Origin: Monodelphis domestica
Lineage: Eukaryota; Chordata; Mammalia; Didelphimorphia; Didelphidae
Length of the DNA: 64,000 bases
Assembly (NCBI RefSeq): GCF_027887165.1
Contig: NC_077227.1
Location: forward strand, 545,967,189-546,031,188
Reading direction: 5' to 3'
The position numbers and the translations under genes are program-made. The notes under the pieces were generated by a model. The model was not told the DNA's origin. It did not search any database and saw nothing but the letters and a program-made list of their open reading frames with translations. Numbering within the stretch: position 1 is the first letter of the stretch; each line of letters starts with the position of its first letter. Shown one piece after another: positions 1 through 12,260 of this stretch.

Positions 1-31
1 AGAAAAGCTAGTCCTCCCCACTCAGATAGAG

Positions 32-959
32 ATGGCAAACTCCACAGAAGCACAAAAGTCCCAAAACTAAAAAAAAAAAAAAAAACAAGAAGGGGGCGAC
101 TTAGGACACATCTTATGGAGCAAAAATACAAAATACAGAGGAGATAGAAGAGGAAACACAAGCAAATGCTCCAAAACCTTCCAAAGTAAATGGAAACTCT
201 CCACAAACTCATGAAGAATTTGAATCTGAAATGATCAAAAAGATGGAAGCCCTCTGGGAGGAAAAGTGGGAAATAATGCAAAAGAAATTCACACATCAAC
301 AAAACCAGTTTGACCAAACTGTAAAAGAAAACCAGGCTTTAAAGCAAGAACTAATAAATCAAAGCCAAAAGAGCAAGAAATTAGAAGAGAACATAAAATA
401 TCTCACTGACAAAGTGACAGATTTGGAAAATAGAGGGAGAAGAGATAATTTAAGAATAATTGGACTTCCAGAAGAGCAAGAAATAAACAGCAAACTCAAC
501 ATCGTAATACAAGAGATAATCAAAGAAAATTCCCCAGAGATTCTAGAACAAGGGGGAAATACAGCCACTGACAGAGCTCACAGAACACCTTCTACACTAA
601 ACCCCAAAAAGACAACTCCCAGGAATGTAATTGCCAAATTCCAAAACTCTCAAACAAAAGAAAACATCTTACAAGAAGCCAGAAAACGACAATTTAGATA
701 TAAAGGAATGCCAATCAGAGTCACACAAGACCTTGCAAGTTCTACTCTAAATTATCGTAAGGCATGGAAGATGATCTTCAGAAAGGCAAGAGAGCTGGGT
801 CTTCAACCAAGAAACAGCTACCCAGCAAAACTGACTATATACTTCCAAGGGAAAGTATGGGCATTCAACAAAATAGAAGATTTCCAACTTTTTGCAATGA
901 AAAGACCAGAGCTCTGTGGAAAGTTCGATATTGAAAATCAAAGAGCATGTAATACCTGA
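32..959 (+). pseudogene. L1 ORF1 (RNA-binding protein), broken
   Basis: ORF1 proteins are trimeric nucleic-acid chaperones that coat L1 RNA. The start is placed at the ATG at 32 because L1-B has the equivalent ATG-GCA-AAC start at 30921. The frame meets a stop at 68-70. A 17-A run at 69-85 then changes the frame, and the new frame carries a TAG near 102. From 231 to 959 the frame stays open for 242 codons. That part holds a Lys/Glu/Gln-rich coiled coil (first about 65 residues), an RRM-like segment containing RRDNLRIIGLPE, and the basic C-terminal domain ending near the motif KRPELCGKFDIE. The family is clear from the motif order; the protein cannot be made intact. Confidence 0.9.
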
Positions 960-1496
960 AAAGGTAAATATGAAGGAAAGGGAAAAGGAGAAAAATGTTA
1001 TGTTCTTCTTTTACTCAAACTCTCTTCTATAAGGACTACATTTATATCAATCTATGTATACTAACATGTGGGGAAAATGTAATGTGTAAATAGGGGGAAA
1101 AGAAAGACCAAGTAGAATAATCATTTTCACACAAAGATTCACATGGGAAGGGAAGGGGAAGAAAATTCCTATAAGAAGGAGAGGAAGAGAGTTTTCACTT
1201 AAACCTTACTCTCAGGGAAATCAACTCTGAGAGGGAAAAACATCCAGATCCATTGGGATCTTGAATTCTATCTTACCCAACAAGGGTAGGGAGAAAGGAA
1301 AAACCAAGAGGGGGAGGGGGAGAGGGAAAACAAAAGGGGAGGGAAAGAGAGGGGGGGAAGGGAGGGAATAAAAAAGGAGGGATTAAAAAGGGAAACATAT
1401 CAAGGGAGGGGAAAATGGGGACTGATTTAAAGTAAATTACTGGACTAAAAGGTAGAGCCAAAGAAGAAAAGGTTACAACCAGGGAAGGATATCAAA

Positions 1497-4400
1497 ATGC
1501 CAGGGAGTCCAAAAATGACAGTCATAACTTTGAACGTGAATGGGATGAACTCACCATAAAATTTGGACGAATAGCAGAATGGATTAGAATCCAAAACCCT
1601 ACTATATGTTGGCTTCAAGAAACACACATGAGGTGGGTTGACACCCACAAGGTCAGAATTAAAGGATGGAGTAAGACCTTCTGGGCCTCAAATGACAGAA
1701 AGAAGGCAGGAGTGGTAATCATGATATCTGATAAAGCCAAAGCAAAAATAGACTTCATTGAAAGGGATGGGGAAGGTAATTATATTTTGTTAAAAGGGAC
1801 TCTAGACAATGAGGAAATATCATTTATCAACATGTATGCACCAAATAATATAGCACCCAAATTTCTAATGGAGAAACTAGGAGAATTGAAGGAAGAAATA
1901 GACAGTAAAACCATATTAGTGGGAGACTTAAACAAACCATTATCAAATTTAGATTAATAAAACCAAAAAATAAATAAGAGAGAGGTAAAAGAAGTGAATG
2001 AAATCTTAGAAAAATTAGAATTAACAGACATATGGAGAATAATAAATAGGGATAAAAAGGAATACACCTTCTTCTCAGCACCACATGGCACATTCAAAAA
2101 ACTTGACCATATATTAGGTCACAGAAACATAGCACAAAATTGCAGAAAAGCAGAAAAAATAAATGCAGCCTTCTCAGATCACAAGGCAATAAAAATAATG
2201 ATCAGTAAAGGTACATGGAAAACCAAATCAAAAACTAATTGGAAATTAAACAATATGATACTCCAAAATCTTTTAGTTAGAGAATAAATCATAGAAATAA
2301 TTAATAATTTTATTGAGGAAAATGACAATGGTGAGACATCATTTCAAACCTTTTGGGATGCAGCCAAAGTGGTAATCAGAGGTAAATTCATATCCCTGAG
2401 TGCATATATCAACAAACTAGGGAGAGCAGCGATCAATCAATTGGAAATGCAAATAAAAAAACTCGAAAGCGATCAAATTAAAACCCCCCAGCAGAAAAGC
2501 AAACTATTAATCCTAAAAATTAAGGGAGAAATTAATAAAATTGAAAGTGATAGAACTATTGATTTAATAAATAAGACAAGAAGCTGGTACTTTGAAAAAA
2601 CAAACAAAATAGACAAAGTACTGGTCAATCTAATTAAAAAAAGGAAAGAAGAAAACCAAATTAACAGCATCAAGGATGAAAAGTGGTACATCACCTCCAA
2701 CGAGGAGGAAATTAAGGCAATCATTACAAATTATGTTTCACAATTATATGACAATAAATACACCAATTTGGAGATATGAATGAATATATACAAAAATACA
2801 AACTGCCTAGACTAATAGAAGAAGAAAAAGAATTCTTAAATAATCCCATACCAGAAAATGAAATCCAACAAGCCATCAAAGAACTTCCTAAGAAAAAAAT
2901 CTCCAGGGCCTGATGGATTCACCAGTGAATTCTATCAAACATTCAGAGAACAGTTAATCCCAATACTATACAAACCATTTGACATAATAAGCAAAGAGGG
3001 AATTCTACCAAACTCCTTTTATGACACAAACATGGTACTGATTCCAAAACCAGGCAGGTCAAAAACAGAGAAAGAAAACTATAGACCAATCTCCCTAATG
3101 AATATAGATGCAAAAATCTTAAATAGGATACTAGCAAAAAGACTCCAGCAAGTGATCAAAAGGGTCATCCTACATGATCAAGTAGGATTTATACCAGGGA
3201 TGCAGGGCTGGTTCAATATTAGGAAAACCATCTACATAATTGACCACATCAACAAACAAACCAACAAGAATCACATGATTATCTCAATACACTCAGAAAA
3301 AGCCTTTGATAAAATACAACACCCATTCCTATTAAAAACACTAGTAAGCATAGGAATAGAAGGGTCATTCCTAAAAATAATAAACAGTATATATCTAAAA
3401 CCATCAACTAATATCATCTGCAATGGGGATAAATTAGATGCATTCCCAATAAGCTCAGGAGTGAAACAAGGATGCCCATTATCACCTCTTCTATTTGACA
3501 TTATACTAGAAACACTAGCAGTAGCAATTAGAGAAGAAAAAGAAATTGAAGGCATCAAAATAGGCAAGGAAGTGACCAAGTTATCTCTCTTTGCAGATGA
3601 CATGATGGTCTACTTAAAGAATCCTAGAGATTCAACCAAAAAGCTAATTGAAATAATCAACAACTTTAGCAAAGTTGCAGGATACAAAATAAACCCACAT
3701 GTCATCAGCTTTTCTATATATCTCCAACACAGCTCAGCAGCAAAAACTAGAAAGAGAAATCCCATTCAAAATCACCTTAGACAAAATAAAATACCTAGGA
3801 ATCTATCTCCTGAGACAAACACTGGAACTATATGAACACAACTACAGAACACTCTCCACACAACTAAAACTAGACTTGAACAATTGGAAAAACATTAACT
3901 GCTCATGGATAGGAAGAGCCAATATAATAAAAATGACCATCCTACCCAAACTTATTTATCTATTTAGTGCCATACCCATGGAACTCCCAAAATATTTCTT
4001 TACTGATTTAGAAAAAACCCGTAACAAAGTTCATTTGGAATAACAAAAGATCAAGGATATCCAGGGAAATAATGAAAAAAAAAAAACACATATGATGGGG
4101 GCCTTGCAGTCCCTAACCTTAAACTATATTACAAAGCAGCAGTCATCAAAACAATTTGGTACTGGCTAAGAAACAGAAAGGAAGATCAGTGGAATAGACT
4201 GGGGGAAAGCGACCTCAGCAAGACAGTATATGATAAACCCAAAGATCCCAGCTTTTGGGACAAAAATCCACTATTCGATAAAAACTGCTGGGAAAATTGG
4301 AAGACAGTATGGGAGAGACTAGGAATAGATCAACACCTCACCCCCTACACCAAGATAAATTCAAAATGGGTGAATGACTTAAACATAAAGAAGGAAACCA

Positions 4401-5304
4401 TAAGTAAATTGGGTAAACACAGAATAGTATACATGTCAGACTTTTGGGAGGGGAAAGGCTTTAATACCAAGCAAGACATAAAAAGAATCACAAAATGTAA
4501 AATAAATAATTTTGACTACATCAAATTAAAAAGCTTTTGTACAAACATAACCAATGTAACTAAAATCAGAAGGGAAACAACAAATTGGGAAAAATTTTTC
4601 ATAGTAACCTCTGACAAAGGTTTAATTACTCAAATTTATAAAGAGCTAAATCAGTTGTACAAAAAATCAAGCCATTCTCCAATTGATAAATGGGCAAAGG
4701 ACATGGATAGGCAGTTCTCAGATAAAGAAATCAAAACTATTAATAAGCACATGAAGAAGTGTTCTAAATCTCTTATAATCAGAGAGATGCAAATCAAAAC
4801 AACTCTGAGGTATCACCTCACACCTCGCAGATTGGCTAATATGACAGCTATGCAAAGTAATGAATGCTCGAGGGGATGTGGCAAAGTGGGGACATTAATT
4901 CATTGCTGGTGGAGTTGTGAACTGATCCAACCATTCTGGAGGCAATTTGGAACTATGCCCAAAGGGTGACAAAAGAATGTCTACCCTTTGATCCAGCCAT
5001 AGCATTGCTGGGTCTGTACCCCAAAGAGATAATGGATAAAAAGACTTTTACAGAAATATTCATAGCTGCGCTCTTTGTGGTGGCCAAAAACTGAAAAACG
5101 AGGGGATGCCCATCAATTGGGGAATGGCTAAGCAAATTGTGGTATATGTTGGTGATGGAATACTATTGTGCTAAAAGGAATAATAAAGTGGAGGAATTCC
5201 ATGGAGACTGGAACAACCTCCAGGAAGTGATGCAGAGTGAGAGGAGCAGAACCAGGAGAACATTGTACACAGAGACTAATACACTGTGGTATAATCGAAT
5301 GTAA
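1497..5304 (+). pseudogene. L1 ORF2 (endonuclease/reverse transcriptase), broken
   Basis: ORF2 encodes the endonuclease and reverse transcriptase that perform target-primed reverse transcription. The ATG at 1497 is followed by the endonuclease N-terminus (ITLNVNGMNSP), which is cut by a stop at 1557 after an apparent one-base loss. Later open pieces are 1628-1957 and 1994-2287 (endonuclease), 2369-2779 (linker), 2858-3835 (reverse transcriptase, with [11 protein letters not shown] near 2898 and the catalytic FADD at 3590-3601), 3699-4043 (thumb) and 4370-4969 (C-terminal domain). The C-terminal Cys/His cluster lies at about 4865-4917. A frameshift near 4960 separates the last part, which runs to the TAA at 5302-5304. 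At least six lesions are visible. Confidence 0.93.
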
Positions 5305-5644
5305 TGGACTTCTCCATTGGTGGCGGTGTAATGTCCCTGAACAATCTGCAGGGATCTAGGAGAAAAAACACTATTCATAAGCAAAGGATAAACTATGGGA
5401 GTGGAAACACCAAGGAAAAGCAACTGCCTGAATACAGTGGTTGAGGGGACAAAACAGAGGAGAGACTCTAAAAGAAACTCTAATGCAAGTATTGACAACA
5501 TGGAAATGGGTTCGAATGAAGAACACATGTGACACCAGTGGAATCACGCGTCGGCTATGGGGGGTGGGGGGAGGAAAGGAAAATGATCTTTGTCTTTAAT
5601 TAATAATGCTTGGAAATGATCAAATAAAATATTATTAAAAAATG

Positions 5645-5702
5645 AGGAAACTGAGACTGAGAGTGGTAAAATGACTATTCCAGGGTTACAACAGCTAGCA
5701 AC
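5645..5702 (-). repeat. MIR-like SINE fragment
   Basis: The complement matches the MIR core (the 'gaggaaactgag' and 'cagggttacaacagctag' stretch). It abuts the L1-A tail directly, so L1-A probably inserted into it or it forms the target flank. Confidence 0.6.
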
Positions 5703-5703
5703 T

Positions 5704-5752
5704 ACAAAAACACAAAAACAAACAAAAACAAAAACAAAAAACAAAAAACATG
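5704..5752 (+). repeat. CAAAAA-type simple repeat
   Basis: Runs of C followed by four to six A bases. Low-complexity sequence of SINE-tail type. Confidence 0.85.
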
Positions 5753-5819
5753 GTGTGTGGACATTTTGTTTTTCACAACCCTTAGCATAGTAACTCAGTA
5801 AATATCTGTTGATTTATTT

Positions 5820-6055
5820 ATTTATCATTATATACTGACCAACATTTACTATGGACATAGGAACCTAGACACAGTCATAAAAAAGGAAATCACAGGCTTT
5901 TTTGTCCCACCTTCTCATTATACAGATAAAAGAACTGAGACTTTGGGGGTTATGACTTGTCTAAGTTCAAGAAAGTTAATGAACATCAGAGATAGGAATT
6001 GAACTCTGGTTCAATGACCAGTAATATACACTGAATCAAAGGAAGTGCCTTAAAA
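5820..6055 (-). repeat. MIR/CORE-SINE relic
   Basis: Reads on the complement as a degraded MIR. The core with 'agaactgagactttggg' and 'gacttgtctaagttca' lies at about 5930-5965, and the tRNA-like head at about 5985-6030 (B-box remnant 'gaattgaactctggttc'). Confidence 0.65.
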
Positions 6056-6089
6056 CAAATAAAAAGCTTATCTTGTTGTTCTAACATTT

Positions 6090-6300
6090 GTAAACTAATC
6101 CTTTCTCTGGCAGTCAAGTGTAAATCCACTGGCAAGTCATTAAACCTCTCTAAGCCTCAGCTTCCTCATCTGTAAAATAGGAATGATAATAATGCACATA
6201 AAGATTGGCCTTAGAGTATTGATGGTAGCTTCCAATGAGATAATGTATGTAAAGTCCCCAGCAAACTTTAGAGGCATTTAAATCTCAGTTCTTATTAGTA
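6090..6300 (+). repeat. MIR SINE relic
   Basis: Clear MIR consensus order on the plus strand: 'ggcaagtcattaaacctc', 'cctcagcttcctcatctgta', then the 'aatgagataatgtatgtaaag' segment. No head is visible. Confidence 0.8.
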
Positions 6301-6339
6301 GATTTTATATTATTCATGGACAAGTATTCTTTTTAAACA

Positions 6340-7135
6340 GAACACTTTTGCATTTTTATAGGGCCACATTTGTGGTGATGTCAGCTGTTTGCCTTTCCCA
6401 TCTAATTTGTCTGGAGCATTTCAGTAGCTGCCACCTGTTGATAAGAGCAACCTCTACCATTATCCACCAGGCAGGTTTCCAGTTACACTTTATCTGATCC
6501 CAGCAGCCTACCTCCTCTCTCTCCCTGTCCTTCTCCCTATCCCTGTCCCTATCCCTCCACCCCTCCTCCCCTCCCTGTTCCCTCTACAAACAAGGGAGCA
6601 CACTGCCTTCTTTCAATATTCTGACTCTCCAGGAGTTAGCTGCAGAAATACTGGGAAAATCTGAGAAGGAGATTGAGTAAACAAAACCACAGGGCCTATT
6701 TTTAGTCCTATGAGGAAGATAGAATGAGTCAACTCCCCAACTGCTGAGATCTAGTCTCCCTCAGCTCCCTGAGAAGCCCTCCCCTCCTTCTTCCCCCAGT
6801 AAGCCCTGAACAATGTGATTCATGGGTTTCTGGCCTAAGGGAGTCACAGGGAACCTTCCTGGCAGCAGCAGGCGCCACTGTTTGAAAAACTCCCCACTGC
6901 ACAAAATACCTGTGGGAAACATTTTGATAAGAGGTGTCTCCAAAGCCAATTGCCTGGATTCTTTTAAGGAGGAAATTGCTCTCCTTGAAGGGCAACTCAA
7001 AGAAGCTTAGATAAACATTTTTGAAGAACTGTTCCCATAAATTAAAAGCTGGACCTGCTTTTATCAAATCAGTTTGTTTTGGCCTGCTGGGTTGAAGTTT
7101 AAATCTCTGACAAGCAAATCCACCCACAGAGGCTG
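6340..7135. other. Repeat-poor block, possible noncoding regulatory element
   Basis: I recognise no transposon here apart from the pyrimidine tract listed separately. The block holds dense motif words: CAGCTG and CACCTG E-boxes and GATAAG at 6375-6450, a SOX-like ACAATG near 6809, and TTTGATAAGA and TTTATCAAATCAG in 6920-7070. An antisense frame of 132 codons (6729-7127) has no recognisable domain and is probably chance. Calling this conserved is inference only, because no alignment was possible. Confidence 0.3.
6506..6594 (+). repeat. Polypyrimidine tract with CCCTATCCCTGT repeats
   Basis: About 90 bases almost entirely C and T, with imperfect tandem 'tccctatccctg' units. Mirror-type C/T tracts of this kind can form triplex (H-) DNA. 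Confidence 0.8.
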
Positions 7136-7825
7136 AATAGCATGGATAACATAGGGTGACACAAATTTAATATATTTACCTTTTTTGCCAACCAAAATGT
7201 ATTTTTAGTAAACCATTCACCAGTGACTAATGTTACATTTGTAATAATCAATTGATGAAAGTAAACAGAAGCAACATTAAAAACAAACAGACCAAAATGC
7301 TGCTTTTAGACAAGAAGATGTTCTCATTTCTCAATAGCATCTTACATGATATTTCAAAATCTAGAGTCAGCTTGCTGGCTGTTTAGAAGGAATTTTATTT
7401 TGGACATCTCACCTTGCTCTTTTTTAACCTCTTGGTATTTTTTTAGGATTATAAACTCTAACTATATTTTTAAATTTGAAATTATAATGCATCCCTTAAT
7501 GTATCATGTCAGGAAATCGGTCAGGACCGATTAAGTCTATAATGAAGTAAGTAAGCTTAGGCAACAGTGGAAAAAATATCTGTAGATTTTAATAACTTGC
7601 AAGATTAATAGAAGTCAATACTGTGATATAGCAGCCAACCTCCCTCCCCCCAATAACAACTAACTAACAAACTAAGGCAGTGTTGAAGGTATAATAAACA
7701 AAGGGGAAGTTTTGCTATACTTTGCCTAGGTTAGATATACCTAAAGTAGTATATTCAGTTCTAAATTCAAGGAAAAATATAAATATAAGAAAGGATATAA
7801 AGCATATAAGAACATTTAAGGAAGA
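7136..7825. other. Unassigned AT-rich sequence
   Basis: No gene, RNA or recognisable repeat. Short ORFs here are of chance length. Confidence 0.5.
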
Positions 7826-7829
7826 ATAC

Positions 7830-7950
7830 AAATAATTATAACAATCACAATAATGTTACTTAAAAATAAACACCTACTCCATGCCAGACACTATGCTAAA
7901 CCTTGAGAAAACTAACAAATAAAAAATCTCCACAATCTTATGAGGGCATC
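7830..7950 (-). repeat. MIR-like tail fragment
   Basis: 'cacctactccatgccagacactatgcta' is the complement of the MIR 3' end (the 'tagcacagtgcctggcac' type). The rest is diverged. Confidence 0.5.
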
Positions 7951-8029
7951 AAGGGAGAAAAAATTAAACAAATAGGCACTAAATAGACTAAGTATGAAAT
8001 AATAAACAGAAGCAGGATATTGGAATTAA

Positions 8030-9090
8030 AGGGGATTGGGAAATGCTTTCTGTAGAAACTGAGATTTTAGTTGGAACTTAAATGAATCCAGGGAAACCAG
8101 AAGCAGAGATGAGAAGGGAGAATTTCCAGGCATGGGAGACACAACAGCTAGAGAAAATGCCTAGTCAGGAGATGAGATGTCTTATATTAGGAACAGCAAG
8201 CAGGCCAGGGTCACTAGAACACAGAATATATGATGAAATAAGAGGATCTAGCTAGAGGTGAGAGGCAGGTTAAAAAGGTCATTGAATGGCTAAAAAAATG
8301 TTTATATTTGATCATGGAGGTGATAGGGAGCCACTGGAGTTTACTGAGTATGGGACAGTCAGACCTAAATATTAGGAAGATAAATTTAGGAATTGAGCTT
8401 TGATTGGCAGATGAATTGGAGTGTGGACAGACTTTTGAAAGGCAGATTAACCAAAAAACTTTTCCAGTTGTCTAGGCATGAAGTAATGAGAACTTGCATC
8501 AGGATGGTGCAAATGTCAGAGTACAAAAGAGAATGTATTTAAAAGATGTTATAAATGTTATATCAACAGACTATGGTGACAGATTGGTTGAGAAAGACAG
8601 AATTGTTGCTGGTCTTTCATTTCTGATGAAGACAAATGACCTTGCTGTATTGGAGTATGATGTGTTTGGCTGATCACTCCAATATGAGTTTGGTGACCAT
8701 GGAATGGTCATCATCACACACATCACAATATGTAGACCAGAGTTAGAACACTTTTTCCTCGTTCCTTCCTCCCTCTAGGAAATGAATAGTGCTATCCTGA
8801 TCAGATATCAGTCAGACACCCAAAAAACTACTGAATCCCACTGCTGCTTTGGAACAGTGAGTAGAGGACTAAATGTCCTGGGCAGAGAAAAAAAAGTATA
8901 ATTTATAGGAAAATTTATATGTAAAATAATAAATTTGGTTTTGAACAGGTTGAGGTTATTAAGTATATATGACATCCATTTTGATATGTCAAATAGGTAC
9001 TCAGAGATGTAAATTAAAAAGTCAAAAGAGAAATTAAGGATGAATAAGTCAATATGAGAATCATCTGCCTAATGATGATGACATTGTTAT
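8030..9090 (+). repeat. Ancient interspersed repeat of unresolved family
   Basis: This matches an old mammalian repeat whose consensus runs through 'tccaggcatgggagacac', 'gaacagcaagcaggcca', 'gatcatggaggtgataggga', 'gccactggagtt' and later 'gaacaggttgaggtt'. I recognise the pattern but cannot name the family. Bases 8570-8915 look like a later insertion, possibly an RTE-related SINE ('gaagacaaatgacc' near 8625). The same family recurs at 39.6-40.25 kb. Confidence 0.55.
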
Positions 9091-9220
9091 TAAATATGGA
9101 AAAACCAAAACCCAGATATATTAAATCAAGATCATACTACTATGTAAGTCCAGAAGTATAGGTATAGAATTCACATCTCATACTTTGTTTCCCCAACAGC
9201 ATTTAGATTATTGTTAGGAG
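9085..9220 (-). repeat. MIR relic
   Basis: Complement of a MIR core and head, highly diverged. It contains the pattern of a lost 'cacacagctagtaagt' segment near 9130-9150. Confidence 0.4.
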
Positions 9221-9329
9221 TTCAATAGGGCTGATTAATTTACTAATCAGTAGCCTCTATTCCTATAGACTCACTTCTAGCTGGCATCACATATATTTGG
9301 TCAGTTACTAATTTTAATAATCCATAACC

Positions 9330-9820
9330 TTCATAACCTAACCTCCAACCTTTCTTATCTTCTTATACTTTATTCCCTTCCATATAATTTGTAATTCAGT
9401 GACATTTTCCTACTTGCTGTTCAATAAACCAGATTTTCCATCTCCAAAACCCAGTCATTTTCATTGATTGTCCCCCTTGTTTAGAATGTTCTAACATCCC
9501 ATCTCTATCTATTGCCTTCCCTGTCTTCCTTTCAGTAACAACTCACATTGCATATATAGGATGCCTTTCCTAATCTTTTAAATTTTAATGCCCTTCTGTT
9601 TGAATTACTTCTTATTTATCCTATATAAGCCTTATTTGTATATAAGTACTATATATATATATATGCATATGTGCAATATTTGCTCCTTTGTTGTCTTCCC
9701 CATTAGACTACGAGTTCCTTGAAGACTGAAATTTTCTTCCTTTACACCTTTTTGTATCTCCAAAGCTTAGTATGGTGCCTAAGACATAGGAGAGGCTTAA
9801 TACATTTTTATTGAATTATT
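9330..9820 (+). repeat. L2 LINE 3' end
   Basis: Typical L2 tail order: 'ctgttcaataaac', 'tttagaatgttct', 'gcctttcctaat', 'cccattagactacgagttccttgaagac', 'tagtatggtgcctaagacata', ending 'tacatttttattgaatta'. A TA microsatellite (9648-9664) has grown inside it. Confidence 0.85.
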
Positions 9821-10785
9821 AAAACTAATACTAATGAGAACTGTCATAATTCAAAAGAGTTTTAAATTAAGAATCACTTTGAATTCATTTTCTTTTTATC
9901 TTTACAATAACTATCTAAATCCATGGGAAAATATTAATGTTTCTATTTTTGAAATGAAGAATCTGATCACAGAAATAAGTGATTTCAATGTAATCTGCAT
10001 TATTAAACTTTTCTCCAACACTTAAGTCTAACAATCAGCAAAAAAATAAATCCAGTCCTAATTTATAGCATTTGCTGATACCAGAGGCATACATGTTTCC
10101 AATGAACATTAAACGATCAGCAGTAACTAGCTAGCTATAGCTGTATTTTTTTGGAACCTTCATCACACTCCTTAAAATGTTTTAGCTTACACATAAAACG
10201 GTGAATTTTATCTTAAATAGCCTAAACTTTTTGGAGTCTTTTCCTATCAGGAAATTATCTCTTGATATTCCACTCCTATATCTGGCTTCCAATCATGGGC
10301 TTTGTTTCTCCTTCTACCTCCACTTGACTCAGTACCTGACGCTGAAAAATATATTCATCTCCCTGACCAAATGGATCCAGTAATCAGGAATGGAACTGAC
10401 TAATTGCTATTTCACTGACTATCTCTTTTTTTATTATCTTTTATAGTCTGTCTTGCAAATTTCTTAAATCCAGAAAAACCATTGGTAAAAACAATCAAAT
10501 CATGTAGTTCAGGTCACATTTTTCTAAGAATAATTGAATTTGTTCTCAGAGTAATACCTGCATAGTATTTGACAAGGATATCTCAAACATCAAAAAGTGG
10601 TATAAATTATTTTGCAATCCTGTAATTAGAATTGATCATATGGCTTAATAATGGCAGTGTTCCAGAAATATGCCCAGAAAGTTGTCTGTCTGGAAGGAAA
10701 TACTACTAAACTGAAAAAAATGACAAGTCCTTTTGGTACATATTCTTGGCATCTAACTATGCTTAGAGAAACAATCTCATGTTAT
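9821..10785. other. Unassigned sequence
   Basis: No gene or repeat recognised. Two open frames of about 60 codons (9834-10025 and 10201-10383) show no domain or codon signal. Confidence 0.5.
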
Positions 10786-10789
10786 AGAA

Positions 10790-10910
10790 AGTATAAGATG
10801 GAAGACAATGTATTGTAGGAGAAAGAACACTAGATGTGAATTTCTGGAATTGTATTTAAACACTAGTCTTGCCTTAATTTTATGGTTGGACTGAATATAT
10901 TTAATTGGTT
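10790..10910 (+). repeat. MIR head fragment
   Basis: 'taggagaaagaacactagatgtgaattt' and the following bases resemble the 5' part of MIR/THER1. It is cut off by the LTR that follows. Confidence 0.45.
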
Positions 10911-10914
10911 GTCA

Positions 10915-11560
10915 GGGGTTTAATTACTAAATACAAAAAATGAATTACTAAAGTCAGAATGGAATTTATTGGAGTTTATTTTACAATAAAGGGAAAATAT
11001 TAAGGAAGAGAGAAAGAAGAAAAGGGGAGAAATAGAGAAAGCTCTGGCTTCCTCTGAGCCAGGAAGGAATCCTGGCTGGAAGGCTCCAGCCAGGGGAAAA
11101 GACTCTCAAGAAGGTGGGCTTTTCAGGAGGCTGGCACCTCCAGAAAGACCAAGGAATGGAAGTCAGCCTTTACACTCACTATGTGTCAGTTAAATGAGCA
11201 GATTCTTTATCAGCATCAACTCCAGTAGAACTGATTCTTACAGGAGGCTCCACTCCAAGTCTGTCTCTTTCAAACTCCCAGAAGAACAACTTCAGGCCCT
11301 TGTCTCTTTCTTTTAAAGACCCTTTTTCTTGTGTCACTTCCCCTAATTCCATGTCTACCAACCATAGCTGATGCTCTGCTCTAGGACTGCCCAGAAGGCA
11401 GTTAGTCAATTCTAATTATTTACCCACTATCTCACTCATGCATCACAGGCCTCCCAATTCATGACTAAATGGGATATTTACACCTTTGGTGGTGATTAGA
11501 TCTAACACGGGCAGATCTTCCCACTCAACTTTAAGTATTGTGTTTGCATTTTGGGGATTA
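10915..11560 (-). mobile_element. Probable solo ERV LTR
   Basis: On the complement there is a polyadenylation-type end ('tttattgtaaaataaact' near 10990), then a G/A- and CT-rich middle. A 'tgtctaccaaccat...ggactgccc' stretch near 11350-11400 corresponds to 'atctaccaatcact...ggaccgccc' in the LTRs at 26.3 and 48.2 kb. I therefore place it as a distant member of that LTR family. Edges are approximate and no internal region is attached. Confidence 0.5.
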
Positions 11561-11924
11561 AATCTCAAAAATAGACAGAGGATTACAATTTAATCTTCAT
11601 AATCAAGGAAGAGCTAAGTGCCTTCATTGTTATAATCAGGAGAGAGCCAAATCCAATCCTTCACACTTGCCATTTACTTTTTTATGGCAATTTCAAAAGG
11701 TTCATGTTCCCCATATATAAAATGATATGATTAAATAATATTTACAGTCCTTTCTAACTATGTTTATCTTTGATTACCTGACTTTGAGTCTTTGCTGTGT
11801 CACCTCATTTAATTTTTCCAAATCTGGGTAATAAATATCCTATTTACCTCAGTTGGTGACTATGAAAATCAAATTATATCCTGTCTGCTGAGTGTTTGTA
11901 ATTATGGGATAGTGGGAGAGTATT

Positions 11925-12260
11925 GTTTTAAGGTAGCAGTGAAGTTTTAATTTCTTCTTATGCACAAATTTCATGACCCTGGGCAAATCACTTCAATATC
12001 TCTTGGGCAGGGACAGCTAGATGGCTAAGTGGATTGAAGGTCAGACCCAGAGATGGATGTTCTGTATTCAAATCTGACCTCAGACACTGCCTAATTGTGT
12101 GACCCTGGGCAAGTCATTTAACCCTCATTGTCTAGCTCTTACTACTTTTATGCCTTAGAACTGATACAAAATGTCTCTTGTTCCTCCATTTTCTCATATG
12201 TCAAAGAAGAAGGTTGCAATCAATGACCCCTAAAGTCTCGTTCAGTTTAAAATCTAGAAT
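11925..12260 (+). repeat. MIR relic split by a SINE
   Basis: The MIR core 'gaccctgggcaaatcacttca' stops at 12005 and resumes at 12181 with 'ttcctccattttctcatatgt', the expected continuation. The tRNA-type SINE lies between the two halves. Confidence 0.7.
12006..12173 (+). mobile_element. tRNA-headed marsupial SINE (WSINE1-like)
   Basis: Non-autonomous element mobilised by LINE machinery. The head has an A-box-like 'tggctaagtgga' and a B-box-like 'ttcaaatct', forming a pol III promoter. The body has 'tgtgaccctgggcaagtca' and the 3' end 'gccttagaactgatac'. A 7-bp duplication TCTCTTG flanks it (11999-12005 and 12174-12180), fixing its ends. Confidence 0.8.

Larger units (their letters stand above)
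1..5644 (+). mobile_element. LINE-1 element L1-A, 5' end outside window
   Basis: Autonomous non-LTR retrotransposon, sense strand plus. It shows in order the end of the 5'UTR (1-31), ORF1 (32-959), a purine-rich inter-ORF region (960-1496), ORF2 (1497-5304) and a 3'UTR with an AATAAA-type signal near 5624 and a short A-run. Both ORFs carry frameshifts and stops, so the copy is dead. It shares specific sequence with L1-C at 55.5-58.0 kb, for example in the ORF2 segment after the A-run near 4080, so these two belong to one younger subfamily distinct from L1-B. The start is not visible, so the 5' target-site duplication cannot be tested. Confidence 0.95.

Noticed and set aside
6729..7127. 132-codon minus-strand ORF
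   Set aside because: No domain, no codon bias visible, no splice or promoter context; length is within chance for this GC content.
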